A stretch of DNA of 64,000 nt, taken from positions 310,001-374,000 of the forward strand of contig CAVZCU010000010.1 of assembly GCA_963773845.1 (NCBI GenBank), read 5' to 3'. A program made the translations under genes and the position numbers. Positions 19,509 through 29,112 of the stretch are shown here, piece after piece. Each line of letters starts with the position of its first letter. Position 1 is the first letter of the stretch. The DNA comes from SIAJ01 sp963773845 (lineage in GTDB: Bacteria > Planctomycetota > Planctomycetia > Gemmatales > Gemmataceae). The notes beneath the pieces were generated by a model that saw nothing but the letters and a program-made list of their open reading frames with translations, searched no databases and was not told the origin of the DNA.

Positions 19509-19981
19509 ATGAAGAACTTCCTGGTACGGGACGCCCTCATCCCGTCGCTGGCCGCCACGACCAAGGAAGGGGCGATCCGCGAACTGGTCCTGGCGTTGCA
19601 GACGGCCGGCTATTTCAAGCCGAGCGAGGTCGATGCGGTCGTCACGGAGATCATGCGCCGGGAGAATCTCGGCTCGACCGGCATCGGCCGGGGCGTGGCC
19701 ATTCCACACTCACGATTCGAAGGGCTCCCGAAACTGGTCGGCGCCGTCGGCCTGTCGACTCGGGGAATTCCGTTTGACAGCATCGACGAGCAGGATGTGC
19801 GCATGATTTTTCTGTTGGTGTCGCGCCGGATCAACCGGGCCCGCACCTGCATGCCCTGGAAACCATTGTCCGAGTCACCGAAAGCGACGAGTTCATCAAC
19901 AAGTTGACGGCATGCACCACGCGCGAGCAAATGTGGCAGCTCATCGAGCAAACGGATGACCCATGGAACCGCGACGAATAG
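19509..19981 (+). CDS. PTS EIIA (PtsN/fructose type) protein (one frameshift)
   Basis: Phosphocarrier of about 157 residues of the EIIA-Ntr/fructose family. The phosphorylated His is His67 in GVAIPHSR, preceded by the family pattern RENLGSTGIGRG. The C-terminal half reads DQPGPHLHALETIVRVTESDE and ends WNRDE. The break is near 19820, where one base appears to be missing between LLVS and APDQPG. It receives phosphate from HPr encoded 15 bases downstream. No sugar permease EIIB/EIIC is present, so the chain is probably regulatory. The ATG at 19509 follows GGGAGA. Confidence 0.85.
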
Positions 19982-19996
19982 GATCCGGGAATTGTT

Positions 19997-20305
19997 GTGG
20001 AAAACGGCCAGCCACCTGACGAGACTCTTCGGGCGACGGTGAAAGTCCGTAACCCCAAGGGATTGCACATGCGGGCGGCCATGGCGTTTGCCAAGCTTGC
20101 TGCAAAGTATAAGTCGGCCGTCACCATACGGAAACGCGATCGAACCGCGAACGGTAAGAGCGGCATGAGCCTGATGCTGCTCGCGGCCGAGCCCGACACG
20201 GACTTGCTACTCGAGGTGAAAGGCGAGGATTCGGCCGCCGCCATGCAGATATTAGCGACAGCCCTGGGATCGCCGTCGGCGGACGACTTGAAAAGGCTAC
20301 TCTGA
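19997..20305 (+). CDS. PTS phosphocarrier HPr
   Basis: 102-residue HPr-like protein starting at GTG 19997, 15 bases after EIIA. The active His24 sits in PKGLHMRAA, the standard HPr motif. The segment NGKSGMSLMLLAA corresponds to the regulatory serine helix. A short N-terminal extension of about eight residues precedes the fold. It takes phosphate from EI and passes it to EIIA. The serine in the KSGMS position could be a kinase target, but no HPr kinase gene is visible here. Confidence 0.9.
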   Translation: MENGQPPDETLRATVKVRNPKGLHMRAAMAFAKLAAKYKSAVTIRKRDRTANGKSGMSLMLLAAEPDTDLLLEVKGEDSAAAMQILATALGSPSADDLKRLL

Positions 20306-20415
20306 AGCGATTGCGGGGCGGACCCCGGACACGACATGAATAACGAAGCACGCGAAGTGACCCCGCAAGCCCGGCCTGCCCGAGTCTTGCATCCACGAAA
20401 GACCCACGCCCAACG

Positions 20416-22179
20416 ATGATTACTCTTCGTGGTATCCCCGTTTCCGTTGGCGTGGCAATCGGCCCGGCCCTCGTCCTAGATGCCGAGGGGGTTCGGGTTC
20501 CTCAACGCCGCGTGCTGCCGGCCGAAGTCGATTCCGAGGTGGGGCGGCTGCACACCGCCTTGGCTGCCGCTGCTTTCGACGCCACGCAAACGCAACGGGA
20601 CATCACCGCCCGGCTCGGTCCCAAATTTGGCTCTATTTTCGCCGCCCATGCCCTGATCTTCGAGGACCCGGCGTTTCTGGCCGACCTGGAGCATCTCATC
20701 CGGTCCGAGCGCTTTCGCGCCGAATACGCGGTTAGCCGAGCCATCCGCGAACTCGTCGCGGCATTCGAGAAGGAAGGCGAAGGAACATTTCTGGCCTGGC
20801 GTTCAGCCGACCTGTTTGACATCGAAAAGCGCATTCTGAAACACCTGCTCGGCGAGCGTCGCGAGCCGCTGCGCGATCTTCGCGAGCCGGTCATCGTGCT
20901 ATCGCGCGACCTGACCCCGAGCGAGACGGCAGCACTCGACCGCAACAAGGTGTTCGGCTTCGCCACCGAACACGGCGGCCGCACAAGCCACACCGCCATC
21001 ATGGCCAATGCGCTCGAGCTGCCGGCGGTCGTCGGTATCGGACCGTTTCTCGCCGACGTGACTAGCGGCGATCTGGTCGTCATCGATGGCGGCCAGGGGA
21101 CGGTGATCCTGGACCCGGATCCGTCCGTGCTGGCTCAATATCGCCGGGCTCGCGATGCCCGATTAAGCCGGTCGGGTCATTGGGTCGTCGAACGGAATCT
21201 CCCAAGCATTACTGCGGATGGCGTGGCCATTGAGTTACTCGGAAACATCGAGTTTCCCGACGAAGCGACCGCTTGCACCGCACGAGGCGCCAGCGGCGTC
21301 GGCCTTTATCGCACTGAGTTTCTCTACGTTGGCCGAAGCTCGGACCCCAGCGAGGAAGAGCACCTTCAGGCGTACCTGCGAGTAATTCACGAGATGGGCG
21401 ATCGCCGGCCAATCGTGATCCGCACCCTCGACCTCGGCGCGGATAAATTTGTCGCCGCCCATGGACCGAAAGAGCCGGAAAAGAACCCATCCCTGGGGGT
21501 TCGGTCGATCCGACTTTGCTTGCGGGATACACCGCTCTTCCGCAAGCAACTTCGCGCGATCCTGCGGGCCAGCGCCTATGGGGACGTTCGCGTGATGTTT
21601 CCCATGGTCAGCACCTTGCCCGAGCTGCGGCAGTGTGTGTTCCTGTTGCACGAAGTCATGGAAGATTTGCGCGAATCGGGCGATGCGTTCAACGCCAACA
21701 TCCCCGTGGGCACGATGATCGAAGTGCCCTCGGCGGCGATCATGGCCCCCGAGTTTGCGCGGGAGGTGGACTTCTTCTCGATTGGCACCAACGACCTCAT
21801 ACAATACACGCTGGCCGCCGACCGCACCAACGAGTTGGTGGCCGACCTGTATTCTCCGGCCGACCCGGCCGTGCTGCGCCTGATCCAGGCCGTGGTGGAC
21901 GCGGCCCGCAAGCATGGAACCGGCGTGAATGTGTGCGGCGAGATGAGCGGCGATCCGCTGTTCACCCCGCTCCTGGTCGGAATGGGGCTTCGGCAACTGA
22001 GCCTGGCCCCGAATAACCTGCCCGAGGTGAAGACCATCGTTCGACGCCTGAATGTGGCAGATGCGGAGCGAATCGCGGCCGAAACGATGACCCTGGAATC
22101 GGCCCGCGATGTATCGAGCTATTTGCTCCGGCAGCGACAGCGAATACACCCGGAAGCAGCCGGCGGCGGCGAAGAGTAG
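20416..22179 (+). CDS. ptsI: Phosphoenolpyruvate-protein phosphotransferase (PTS enzyme I)
   Basis: 587-residue EI. The N-terminal part starts LRGIPVSVGVAIGPA; the phosphohistidine is His192 in GGRTSHTAIMA. The PEP-binding barrel follows with GIGLYRTEFLY-like GVGLYRTEFLYVG, MFPMVSTLPE, FFSIGTNDLIQYT and the catalytic Cys in VCGEMSGD. Length and motifs are normal, with no frameshift. It lies 110 bases after HPr. It uses PEP to charge HPr and, through it, EIIA. In the absence of a permease the system probably reports the PEP/pyruvate balance to regulators. Confidence 0.95.
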   Translation: MITLRGIPVSVGVAIGPALVLDAEGVRVPQRRVLPAEVDSEVGRLHTALAAAAFDATQTQRDITARLGPKFGSIFAAHALIFEDPAFLADLEHLIRSERFRAEYAVSRAIRELVAAFEKEGEGTFLAWRSADLFDIEKRILKHLLGERREPLRDLREPVIVLSRDLTPSETAALDRNKVFGFATEHGGRTSHTAIMANALELPAVVGIGPFLADVTSGDLVVIDGGQGTVILDPDPSVLAQYRRARDARLSRSGHWVVERNLPSITADGVAIELLGNIEFPDEATACTARGASGVGLYRTEFLYVGRSSDPSEEEHLQAYLRVIHEMGDRRPIVIRTLDLGADKFVAAHGPKEPEKNPSLGVRSIRLCLRDTPLFRKQLRAILRASAYGDVRVMFPMVSTLPELRQCVFLLHEVMEDLRESGDAFNANIPVGTMIEVPSAAIMAPEFAREVDFFSIGTNDLIQYTLAADRTNELVADLYSPADPAVLRLIQAVVDAARKHGTGVNVCGEMSGDPLFTPLLVGMGLRQLSLAPNNLPEVKTIVRRLNVADAERIAAETMTLESARDVSSYLLRQRQRIHPEAAGGGEE

Positions 22180-22368
22180 GGCCGAAGTGCCCGCCCGCCC
22201 TCCCCCGACAACCGGGCGAAGTGAGACACACCCAGTGCAGCGATTGTCGACGAGTGATTGCCGATTTGAAATCGACATTCATAAATCGACAATCATCAAT
22301 CTGATCCCCTCACCTCGCTCGTGCTTCCCAATCGGGAGGCGGCAGCCGTCGTCCGGCTGCTTGCAGTG

Positions 22369-23139
22369 ATGCCGTTCGATAAGGTTCGAATTCGATTTCG
22401 CAAATCCGGCGACCTCCGGCTCGTCAGTCATCTCGACTTGATGCGCTCGTTGGAGCGAATGCTCCGCCGCGCCGGCCTTCCATTCCGGATGACGCAAGGG
22501 TTTCATCCCAGTCCCCGCTTGGTGCTCGCACAATCCCTGCCGCTCGGCGTCATCGGCCATGCGGAAGTAATGGAATTGGAACTCAACGAGCCCATCGAAC
22601 CGGACGAAGTCTTGAGCCGGCTGCGAATCCAGGCGCCTCCTGGCATCGAATTCCTGTCCGCGAAACGAATCCCGTTGAAGTCCACGGCTCGACCGCGACG
22701 GGCGGTTTACCGCGTCGCGTGGGGGTCTGATCCCATTGGGACGGATTGCCCATCCGTCCTCCAGGAACGCAGTACCGCGTTCCTCGCTGCCACCGAAATA
22801 TGGGCGGAACGGGAGCGGCCCCGGCCGCGGCAGATCAACATTCGCCCATATATAAACTCGTTGGCGATTGCGGATGGAGCGATTCACACAACGATTTGGC
22901 TGACTCCGGAAGGCTCGGCACGCGCCGACGAGGTGGCGAGCGCCTTGGGCATTGCCGAGCCCGCGAGCATTGAACGAATGGATCTGGAATTGTTGGACGA
23001 GGTGTCGCCGGCGGAGGCGGCTCTCACGCCAAAGATCGAACCGCAGACGCGGCCACTCGTGGGACGGATTTCCCATCCATCCCACACCCCTCCTCGCGAG
23101 ACGTGGGGAGCGACCGCTAATGGGCTAATTGTGGAATGA
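22369..23139 (+). CDS. TIGR03936 family (DUF2344) radical-SAM-associated protein
   Basis: 256 residues from ATG 22369 (MPFDKVRIRFRKSGDLRLVS). The conserved parts are VSHLDLMRSLERMLRRAGLP, TQGFHPSPRLVLAQSLPLG and an N-x-R-P-Y segment near 180. In many bacteria this protein sits directly upstream of RNase G/E and is paired with or fused to a radical SAM protein (TIGR03960); here the RNase E/G gene follows at once but the radical SAM partner is missing from the neighbourhood. Its biochemical role is not established; the constant linkage suggests RNA modification or ribosome assembly. The last 30 residues are Pro/Thr-rich and may be poorly conserved. Confidence 0.85.
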   Translation: MPFDKVRIRFRKSGDLRLVSHLDLMRSLERMLRRAGLPFRMTQGFHPSPRLVLAQSLPLGVIGHAEVMELELNEPIEPDEVLSRLRIQAPPGIEFLSAKRIPLKSTARPRRAVYRVAWGSDPIGTDCPSVLQERSTAFLAATEIWAERERPRPRQINIRPYINSLAIADGAIHTTIWLTPEGSARADEVASALGIAEPASIERMDLELLDEVSPAEAALTPKIEPQTRPLVGRISHPSHTPPRETWGATANGLIVE

Positions 23140-23239
23140 ATTCGGTGGTTGGGCGGATGACTTGCTGAGTGGTTAAACGACTTGGACCATCAACATAGGC
23201 ATTCCCCTATCCACGTAACTACCAAACAACTGAGTGCAC

Positions 23240-25795
23240 ATGAAAAAGGAAATGCTCATCAATGTGATGCAGCCGGAAGAATGCCGCATCGGCATCATCG
23301 AAGACGGCGTCCTCCAGGAGCTGTACGTCGAACGGACCAGCCAGGAGAGCTACGTCAACAACATCTATAAGGGAAAGATCGTCAACATCGAGCCGAGCAT
23401 CCAGGCGGCGTTCGTTGATTTCGGCATCGGGCGAAACGGCTTTCTGCACGTTTCGGACGTTGCTTCTGCCTACTTCCGTGGCGAGCGCGAAGAGCGCGGC
23501 GGGCGACGCGACGATCGCGGTGGAGGCGGCGGCGGACGGGGCCGCGGTCGCGGTCCACGTCCCTTCGAACCCGTGGAAATTCCGTCCGGCCCGCCCGTCG
23601 TCATCGAACCGCCGGAATTCATCGAAGAACCTCCCATTGCCGAGGCAGTCACCCAAGATGAATTCGATGAATTCGGTGCGGGGCTGCTCGAGGACATCGC
23701 AACCAGCAGTCGCGGCGTAGTCGCGGCGCCTGGGATCGACACCGATCTAGCGGAGGCCGAAGAAGAAGTTGCCGGGGTAATCCAGGAGCAGGCGGAGTCT
23801 CCCGCCGAGGCGATCGAAGAAGACGATAAACCCAAGCGCCGCCGCGGGGCCGGGAGCAAGGCGAAGAGCAAGAAACCCACTGAAGAGGAAAGCGAAAGTC
23901 GGCCGAAGCGCCGCCGACCAGGCAAAAAGAAGCCCGAGGCGACCGATGAGCCGGCGCCAGCCGCCGAGCCGGAACCTTCGGCCGAAGAAGGCGACGACAA
24001 ACCCCGGTATATGAACTCCGCGGAGCATCGCACGACCGGCGACGAAGGTGAGTTCTACTTCGACCCTATGGGCCCGAACGATCGGTTCAGCGGTGAATCG
24101 GAGGCGGAAACGGTCAGGGAGCCGGTTTCGAATGAGGACCGCGAGGAGGTTCCCTCGGAGTCGGCGCCTGATTTTGACGCGGTTCCGCTCGAAGAGCCGG
24201 CCGACGCCGAGCCGGTGGCGCCCGGATTCAACAACAACTTCGCGGATGATGAAGACGATTACGTCCCCCCGCCGCCGCGCGATCGCGGCGGTCGTGGGCG
24301 TGGCAGTCGCGACCGCGACCGTGATCGTGGCGGACGCGGCGACCGCGGCGGTCGCCCCGGCGGCGGGTTCGGTCGTGGTCGCGACGGCGGACTGCGTCCG
24401 CCCCCCATCGAGACCATCTTCAAACGCGGACAGGAAGTCATCGTCCAGGTGATCAAGGAAGGAATGGGCACCAAAGGCCCGACGCTCAGCACGCACATCA
24501 GCATCGCCGGCCGATATCTGGTGCTGGCTCCGTGGCTGAACCGCGTGGCGGTTTCGCGCAAGATCACCGATGAAAGCACGCGTCAACGGCTCAAGGAGAT
24601 CATGGCCGAGTTAAATGCCCCCAAGGGGGTCGGCTTCATCATCCGTACCGCCGCCGTCGATCGCAACGTTCAAGAGTTGCAGTCGGACCTCGCGTACCTC
24701 GTTCGCCTGTGGGAAGTGTTCAGCAACCGGGTGGTCAAGAAGCCGGGGCCGATCGAAGTCTATCGCGAAAGCGATATGGTCACGCGGACGATTCGCGACA
24801 TGTTCACCGCCGACATCGACACGATCTGGATTGATGAGCCGGAAGCATTCAATCAGGCTCAGGAGTTCATGAAGATTGTTATGCCGCGGTATGCGGACCG
24901 ACTCAAGCTGCACGGAGACGCGGAGCCGATCTTCCATCGATTCAAAATTGAGGATGAAGTTCACAAGCTGCAAGACAAGAAAGTTCCGCTTCCCGGCGGG
25001 GGATCGTTGATTATCGAGCAAACCGAAGCGCTGGTTGCGATCGACGTCAACAGCGGCACCTTCCGCGTCGGCGACGATGCCGAGGAAACGGCCTACCAGA
25101 CCAATATGCAAGCCGCCAAGGAGATCGCCCGGCAACTCCGTTTGCGGAACATGGGCGGCGTGGTGGTCAACGACTTCATCGACATGAAGGAAGAACGCCA
25201 TCGGCGTAACGTCGAGGAGACATTCCGCAAGGCCCTTCGCCGCGATCGTTCGCGCACCAAGATCCTCAAGACCAGCGCCTTCGGCCTGATCGAGATGACT
25301 CGGCAGCGTGTCCAGACGTCGTTGAAACGAACTGCCTATTCGGAATGCGCACATTGCCGTGGCACCGGGCTGGTAAAGACCCCGCAAAGCATGTGCATCG
25401 AGGTGATGCGCATTATTCAATTGGCCGCTCATCGGAAACTGGCCAAGACCGTCGAATTGGCAGTGCATGCGGATGTCGCCAACTACCTGGTCAACAAGAA
25501 GCGCCGCGAGATTCTCAAGTGGGAAGATGCCGGCGGACTGACAGTGTCGATCACTGGGCGAGTCGGCGTGTCGCCTGAATTCCTGGAGCTTCGCGGGTTC
25601 GACAATAATGGTCACGAGGTCCCGATGACCGCGGGCACTGCGGCAGTCCGCTCTCCGGAACGGAAAGAAGAACGCGACGACCGTGGTGACCGAGGCGATC
25701 GCGGTGAGCGGGGTGACCGCGGTGACCGGGGCGGCCGAGGTCGAGATGACCGTGGCGGCGGCCGTGGCCGCGGCGGCCGAGGTCGCGGTCGATAA
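23240..25795 (+). CDS. Ribonuclease E/G with a 300-residue insert in the S1 domain
   Basis: 851-residue Rne/Rng family endoribonuclease. The S1 domain begins NIYKGKIVNIEPSIQAAFVD, runs to LHVSDVASAYF at about residue 79, and resumes at about 390 (FKRGQEVIVQVIKEG). Between them lies an insert of about 308 residues: Arg/Gly-rich ends and an acidic/Lys-rich middle (KPKRRRGAGSKAKSKK). The catalytic part has the two metal-binding Asp in AIDVNSG and NDFIDMKEE, and the zinc-link Cys pair in CAHCRGTG. A second RGG-rich tail of about 40 residues ends the protein. It should process rRNA and turn over mRNA; the RGG parts may bind RNA or drive condensate formation. ATG 23240 was chosen over GTG 23234; RBS weak. 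Confidence 0.9.
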   Translation: MKKEMLINVMQPEECRIGIIEDGVLQELYVERTSQESYVNNIYKGKIVNIEPSIQAAFVDFGIGRNGFLHVSDVASAYFRGEREERGGRRDDRGGGGGGRGRGRGPRPFEPVEIPSGPPVVIEPPEFIEEPPIAEAVTQDEFDEFGAGLLEDIATSSRGVVAAPGIDTDLAEAEEEVAGVIQEQAESPAEAIEEDDKPKRRRGAGSKAKSKKPTEEESESRPKRRRPGKKKPEATDEPAPAAEPEPSAEEGDDKPRYMNSAEHRTTGDEGEFYFDPMGPNDRFSGESEAETVREPVSNEDREEVPSESAPDFDAVPLEEPADAEPVAPGFNNNFADDEDDYVPPPPRDRGGRGRGSRDRDRDRGGRGDRGGRPGGGFGRGRDGGLRPPPIETIFKRGQEVIVQVIKEGMGTKGPTLSTHISIAGRYLVLAPWLNRVAVSRKITDESTRQRLKEIMAELNAPKGVGFIIRTAAVDRNVQELQSDLAYLVRLWEVFSNRVVKKPGPIEVYRESDMVTRTIRDMFTADIDTIWIDEPEAFNQAQEFMKIVMPRYADRLKLHGDAEPIFHRFKIEDEVHKLQDKKVPLPGGGSLIIEQTEALVAIDVNSGTFRVGDDAEETAYQTNMQAAKEIARQLRLRNMGGVVVNDFIDMKEERHRRNVEETFRKALRRDRSRTKILKTSAFGLIEMTRQRVQTSLKRTAYSECAHCRGTGLVKTPQSMCIEVMRIIQLAAHRKLAKTVELAVHADVANYLVNKKRREILKWEDAGGLTVSITGRVGVSPEFLELRGFDNNGHEVPMTAGTAAVRSPERKEERDDRGDRGDRGERGDRGDRGGRGRDDRGGGRGRGGRGRGR

Positions 25796-25816
25796 CAGAG
25801 TTACATTGCGAGCCTG

Positions 25817-25896
25817 GGCGAGCCGACCGCCGTAAGGCGGCGGGTGATGATTCAGGTTCATCTCATCACCCGCCGCCTTACGGCGGTCGGCTCGCC
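25817..25896. terminator. Perfect 34-bp inverted repeat after RNase E/G
   Basis: The arms 25817-25850 and 25863-25896 are exact reverse complements with a 12-base loop. It begins 22 bases past the RNase E/G stop. The stem is long enough to stop transcription or block exonucleases; no T-run follows. Each arm has an inner small palindrome (CCGCCGTAAGGCGG). Confidence 0.8.
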
Positions 25897-25980
25897 TGGC
25901 CAGCCACTTGAAGCGGCTGTGATTGGACGAGATCGCTTCTACAATTCCCCGGTCCGCACTCGCACGCGACCGGAGTCTTC

Positions 25981-26939
25981 ATGCCGCCCGATCTTGCGCG
26001 CGCCTCATGCGCGCCGTCCTCAATTCCCCGAACGACGATGAGCCGCGGCTGGCATATGCCGACCGGTTGGCGGAATCGTCGCGCTTGGTCGATTCGGCGC
26101 GTGCCGAGTTCATTCGGTTACAGATCGAGTTGGACGGCCTTTCCGATGAAGATCCCCGCTGGGCGTCGCTCGTTGGCCGCGAACGCGAATTACTGGAGCA
26201 CCACAGGGCCGCGTGGGAGAAGCCGCTACGCGACTGGTTGCGACCTTCGTTCGCCACGCCGGGCCGGTGGTTGCGTTCGCATCTATTCGGCGTCGGCGGT
26301 CTCTGGAGTTTCCGCCGAGGCTTTGTGGAAAACATCCTCGCCGCCGCACCGACCTTTTTGGCTGCAGACGTAGCCCTTCTCGATCGCGCCCCCGTCCGCC
26401 GGCTCATGTTGACCCATGCGAGTGAATACGTAGGAGCCCTGGCAGCGGAGCCCCGGCTCGATCGGCTGGCATCGTTGCATCTGGTCGGCGACATGGAGAT
26501 GGATGAAGACTTGCAAGAACTGGCCCAGTGCGCTCGGCAAGCCGGCCTCACGGTTCTCGAGTTCCGCTTGCCGCGCTTGTGGGAAGAGATGGATGAGTTG
26601 GCCGAGGCCCTTCGATCGACCGACGAATCGCGAGCGATCGAAAAACACCCCGCCTGGCGACGAGCGGATGCGCCCACCCGTCAGCGCCTGCGACAGTTGG
26701 CAACCTCGCGCCGAATCAGTGTGCTCGACCGCCATCCGGCGGACGAAGGCGAGTACCTCGCACGAATCGAATGGGCATTTCTCGGCCAGGAACCATCCGC
26801 CGCCGGCGCCTGGGCAGTCGCCAAGGGACATCAGGACCTGATAGACGAAAAAGGCAACTGCCGGCGACTCATACTGCTGCGACCGGGGCGGGGACAGGAA
26901 TTGCGGCGGTCGGCCTATTGTGTTCGAGTAGTGGACTGA
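25981..26939 (+). CDS. TIGR02996 domain protein (probable frameshift near the start)
   Basis: About 318 residues. The segment MRAVLNSPNDDEPRLAYADR and the following ARAEFIRLQIEL are the TIGR02996 domain, a repeat-companion domain found almost only in Gemmata-like planctomycetes. A clear start is ATG 25981 (GGAG upstream, MPPDLARA), but it joins the main frame only if one base is missing near 26006; without that the first in-frame ATG is 26007. After the domain come degenerate leucine-rich-type strands (LMLTHASEYVGAL, LASLHLVGD, LTVLEFRLP). Function unknown; TIGR02996 proteins often combine with leucine-rich repeats, which fits. Confidence 0.75.
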
Positions 26940-27045
26940 CGGGCCCTGCGGTGTTGATCGGCACGCCAGAAGCCCTTTGACCTCAAGCGCTTCCTGAAGG
27001 GTTAAGGCAACGGCGGGAAAATAAAATTGCGGCAAGCATTGGGAG

Positions 27046-27291
27046 AATCGAGCAGGCTCAACAGCGTCCGCTTGATAGATCATTTTCCCGCTGCTGCCCA
27101 AGACCTCGAACTCGCCGAATGGAGAACAAATGGAACCGCAGACTGCCAAAATGACAGAGTCTCCGCCAACTCCGCCAACTTTTTCTCTATCACCCCATAG
27201 CGGGCTGCGGGCGGTTGCGCTTCATACGAGGTGATCGGCATTACCCGGAAAATCGAACAGGCTCGACACCGTCCGCATGGTAGATCATTTT
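27046..27291 (+). repeat. Direct repeat pair of 41 bases in a gene-poor stretch
   Basis: 27046-27086 and 27251-27291 match at 36 of 41 positions in the same orientation. The 410-base stretch 26940-27353 around them has no convincing gene. The copies may be remnants of a duplicated gene end or dispersed repeats. Confidence 0.6.
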
Positions 27292-27353
27292 CGCCTCCCG
27301 TCCGCTTCTCCATCCGAGTTGCCAGGATGTCTCGTCCCGTCAAACGCTTGCAA

Positions 27354-28393
27354 TTATTGAGGCCTTTCGACTTTCAGAAGGGGATGCTTGGGCGACCCTT
27401 TCTCGATTAGGTCGGAACGCTCTCCCAACAAGTACTGGCCGAAGAATCCGCCAATGACTGCGCGTGTCGAATCGATGAACGCTTTCCCATCCCCGGGGAG
27501 TTTGAAGGCCTCGATCACCGCCATGTCGGTGAAGCTCATGTGGACCGCGCCGAGCAAGGTCACATGGATGCCTGGCTTCGACCACTTCAAATATAAGTTC
27601 CTGCGCGATTGCGTTTTCGGCGCCAGGAAGCTTGCGATGCCGACCGCGCCTCCCGAATTCAGAATGAGGGCCGGAATTGTCCGGGCATCCTCCGGCGCCC
27701 ACCCCCGTCGATTAGCAAGATCGCCTTCAACCGCTTGTCGTAGGCCGCGATTATCGAAATCGCGCTTGCTCCGAACGAATGGCCGAAGGCCCCGATGAGA
27801 TCGAGGTTGAGACGGCCGAAGAACCGGTGTCGCTTAGTCGTATTCCAGACCCCCAACTGATCGAGCACTTGCGTCAAGTCGTTCCGCCAAGTCCGCCCGC
27901 CCATCACCGTCGGGCCATAGCCGACCACCACAAACCCTCGGCTCGCCAACTCCTCAGTCAGACAGGAATACTCCGAAGGAAGCTGTTGACTGCCTGCGGC
28001 GAAAAGGATCACCGGGAAACGCTTGGGCGAATCGGCCAGTGGAACACCCTCGCGTGCATGAACCACTACCGAAGTCAGGACTTTGGTAACGTCCTTCGCC
28101 GACGGAGCAGAGGACCTCCGCAACATCATTCCGACAAACCCCTTCTCCTCGTGGCTCAACTGATCGGCGGGCACCCAGGGCACACGTTTACCCTCCGCTC
28201 CGGACTGTGCTGGATACCAGGCCTGCACCACGAATTCTCTCTTGCCATCCACGAGATGAAATGTCGTGCGCCCAACTGGGTAAGACCCAACGGGTTCCGG
28301 CAAGGATTGTGCCCCGCATGCCGTTGCCCAAGAGAGTTCAACGGCCGCGACCGCGACCATGGTCGCGAACAGGTTGAATGAGGGATGGGGCAT
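27354..28393 (-). CDS. Secreted alpha/beta-hydrolase (PAF-acetylhydrolase/chlorophyllase type, one frameshift)
   Basis: About 346 residues. ATG 28393 follows CGGAGA. The first 29 residues form a signal peptide (hydrophobic MVAVAAVELSWATA). The hydrolase fold includes FPVILFAAGSQQL (oxyanion strand), the nucleophile elbow GAFGHSFGA, and a C-terminal His in GAVHMSFTD. It resembles the platelet-activating-factor acetylhydrolase / dienelactone hydrolase group of serine esterases; the substrate is unknown. The frame changes near 27705 in a G-rich run (one base missing before APEDARTIPALILNSGG). It is the last minus-strand gene in line with the integron array and could be an old terminal cassette, though no attC follows it. 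Confidence 0.75.
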
Positions 28394-28517
28394 GTGAGAA
28401 ATCTCCGGCTTCGGCTAGCAAGAAAGCTTGCTAGCCAGGAAGGAAAACCGGCTTCGTCTCCAGGCTGAGCGCTCGGTCGGTTCAGGCCGTGGAGCACCAC
28501 TGGCCGACTGTCAGTAA

Positions 28518-28618
28518 GCCGAACGCAATAGAATCTATGCGGCGTTCTCCGCGCGGTGGGGCTTCGCGGTTGTCGGGAGGCTCATTCGCGGAGCACGCCG
28601 CATTGATTCCGGTTGAAC
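28518..28618 (-). other. Degenerate attC-like hairpin at the distal end of the array
   Basis: On the minus strand this reads GTTCAAC, nine bases, then a 17-base arm, a 35-base loop, the matching arm (one mismatch) and finally GTTCGGC. GTTCAAC fits the R'' consensus RYYYAAC exactly and GTTCGGC equals the R' of attC3, attC6 and attC7. The spacing on the R' side is 13 rather than 9, and the arm sequence differs from the other sites. It may be a foreign or decayed attC, or chance. The rest of 28394-28786 shows no gene. Confidence 0.35.
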
Positions 28619-28786
28619 TCCACCCGCCACACGGGCCGGTTGCACTATGGGGGATTCAATCGGTTCCCCTTCTTTCCTCGGCGTCATTATCCCCGTCGTC
28701 CGATGCCCTGCAAGCGCATTCTCACCGTCGCTGAAGGCCGGCCCCAGCACTCGCGGCAACGCCGTGCAAAGCAGATGACAACTCCC

Positions 28787-29094
28787 GAAGCCGTTACCCT
28801 GCGGGGATCGAGCCGTCCGTTTTGAATGACCGTCGAGTCGGCACGGAGAGGTTTCTGGGGCGTCGCGCTTCGGTGCGACAGTCGCATCAGCGGAAGTTGA
28901 TGGGACCGGACCCCGTAAGGCTGTTTGGTGCCGCTCGCTTGCGAGTGCGATACCGTTGCACGAACCATCCCGGCGCTGCGTGTGAGTAAGTCGTTCGACT
29001 CAGACAGGCTTGAATAAACCGAGCGGCATACGTCGTTAGAAGAGGCGTACCCGCAATCGCTACGTTTTATTCAAGTCGGACGGGGCATAAGACG
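28787..29094 (+). mobile_element. IS110-family remnant i: right end only
   Basis: 308 bases that recur, at roughly 75-80 percent identity by eye, at 31715-32021 as the right end of remnant iii. It has no ORF. It includes a nested structure: TTTATTC/GAATAAA arms enclosing a small hairpin TACGTC...GGCGTA that keeps pairing between copies through a G-T change. The element ends directly against GTTCGCT (29095-29101), the R'' of the cassette on its right. The left part of the element is lost. Confidence 0.65.
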
Positions 29095-29112
29095 GTTCGC
29101 TGGCGGCGTCGC

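Noticed and set aside
27080..27343. Small minus-strand ORF beside the direct repeats
   Set aside because: It starts inside one repeat, has no ribosome site and shows no protein-like pattern.
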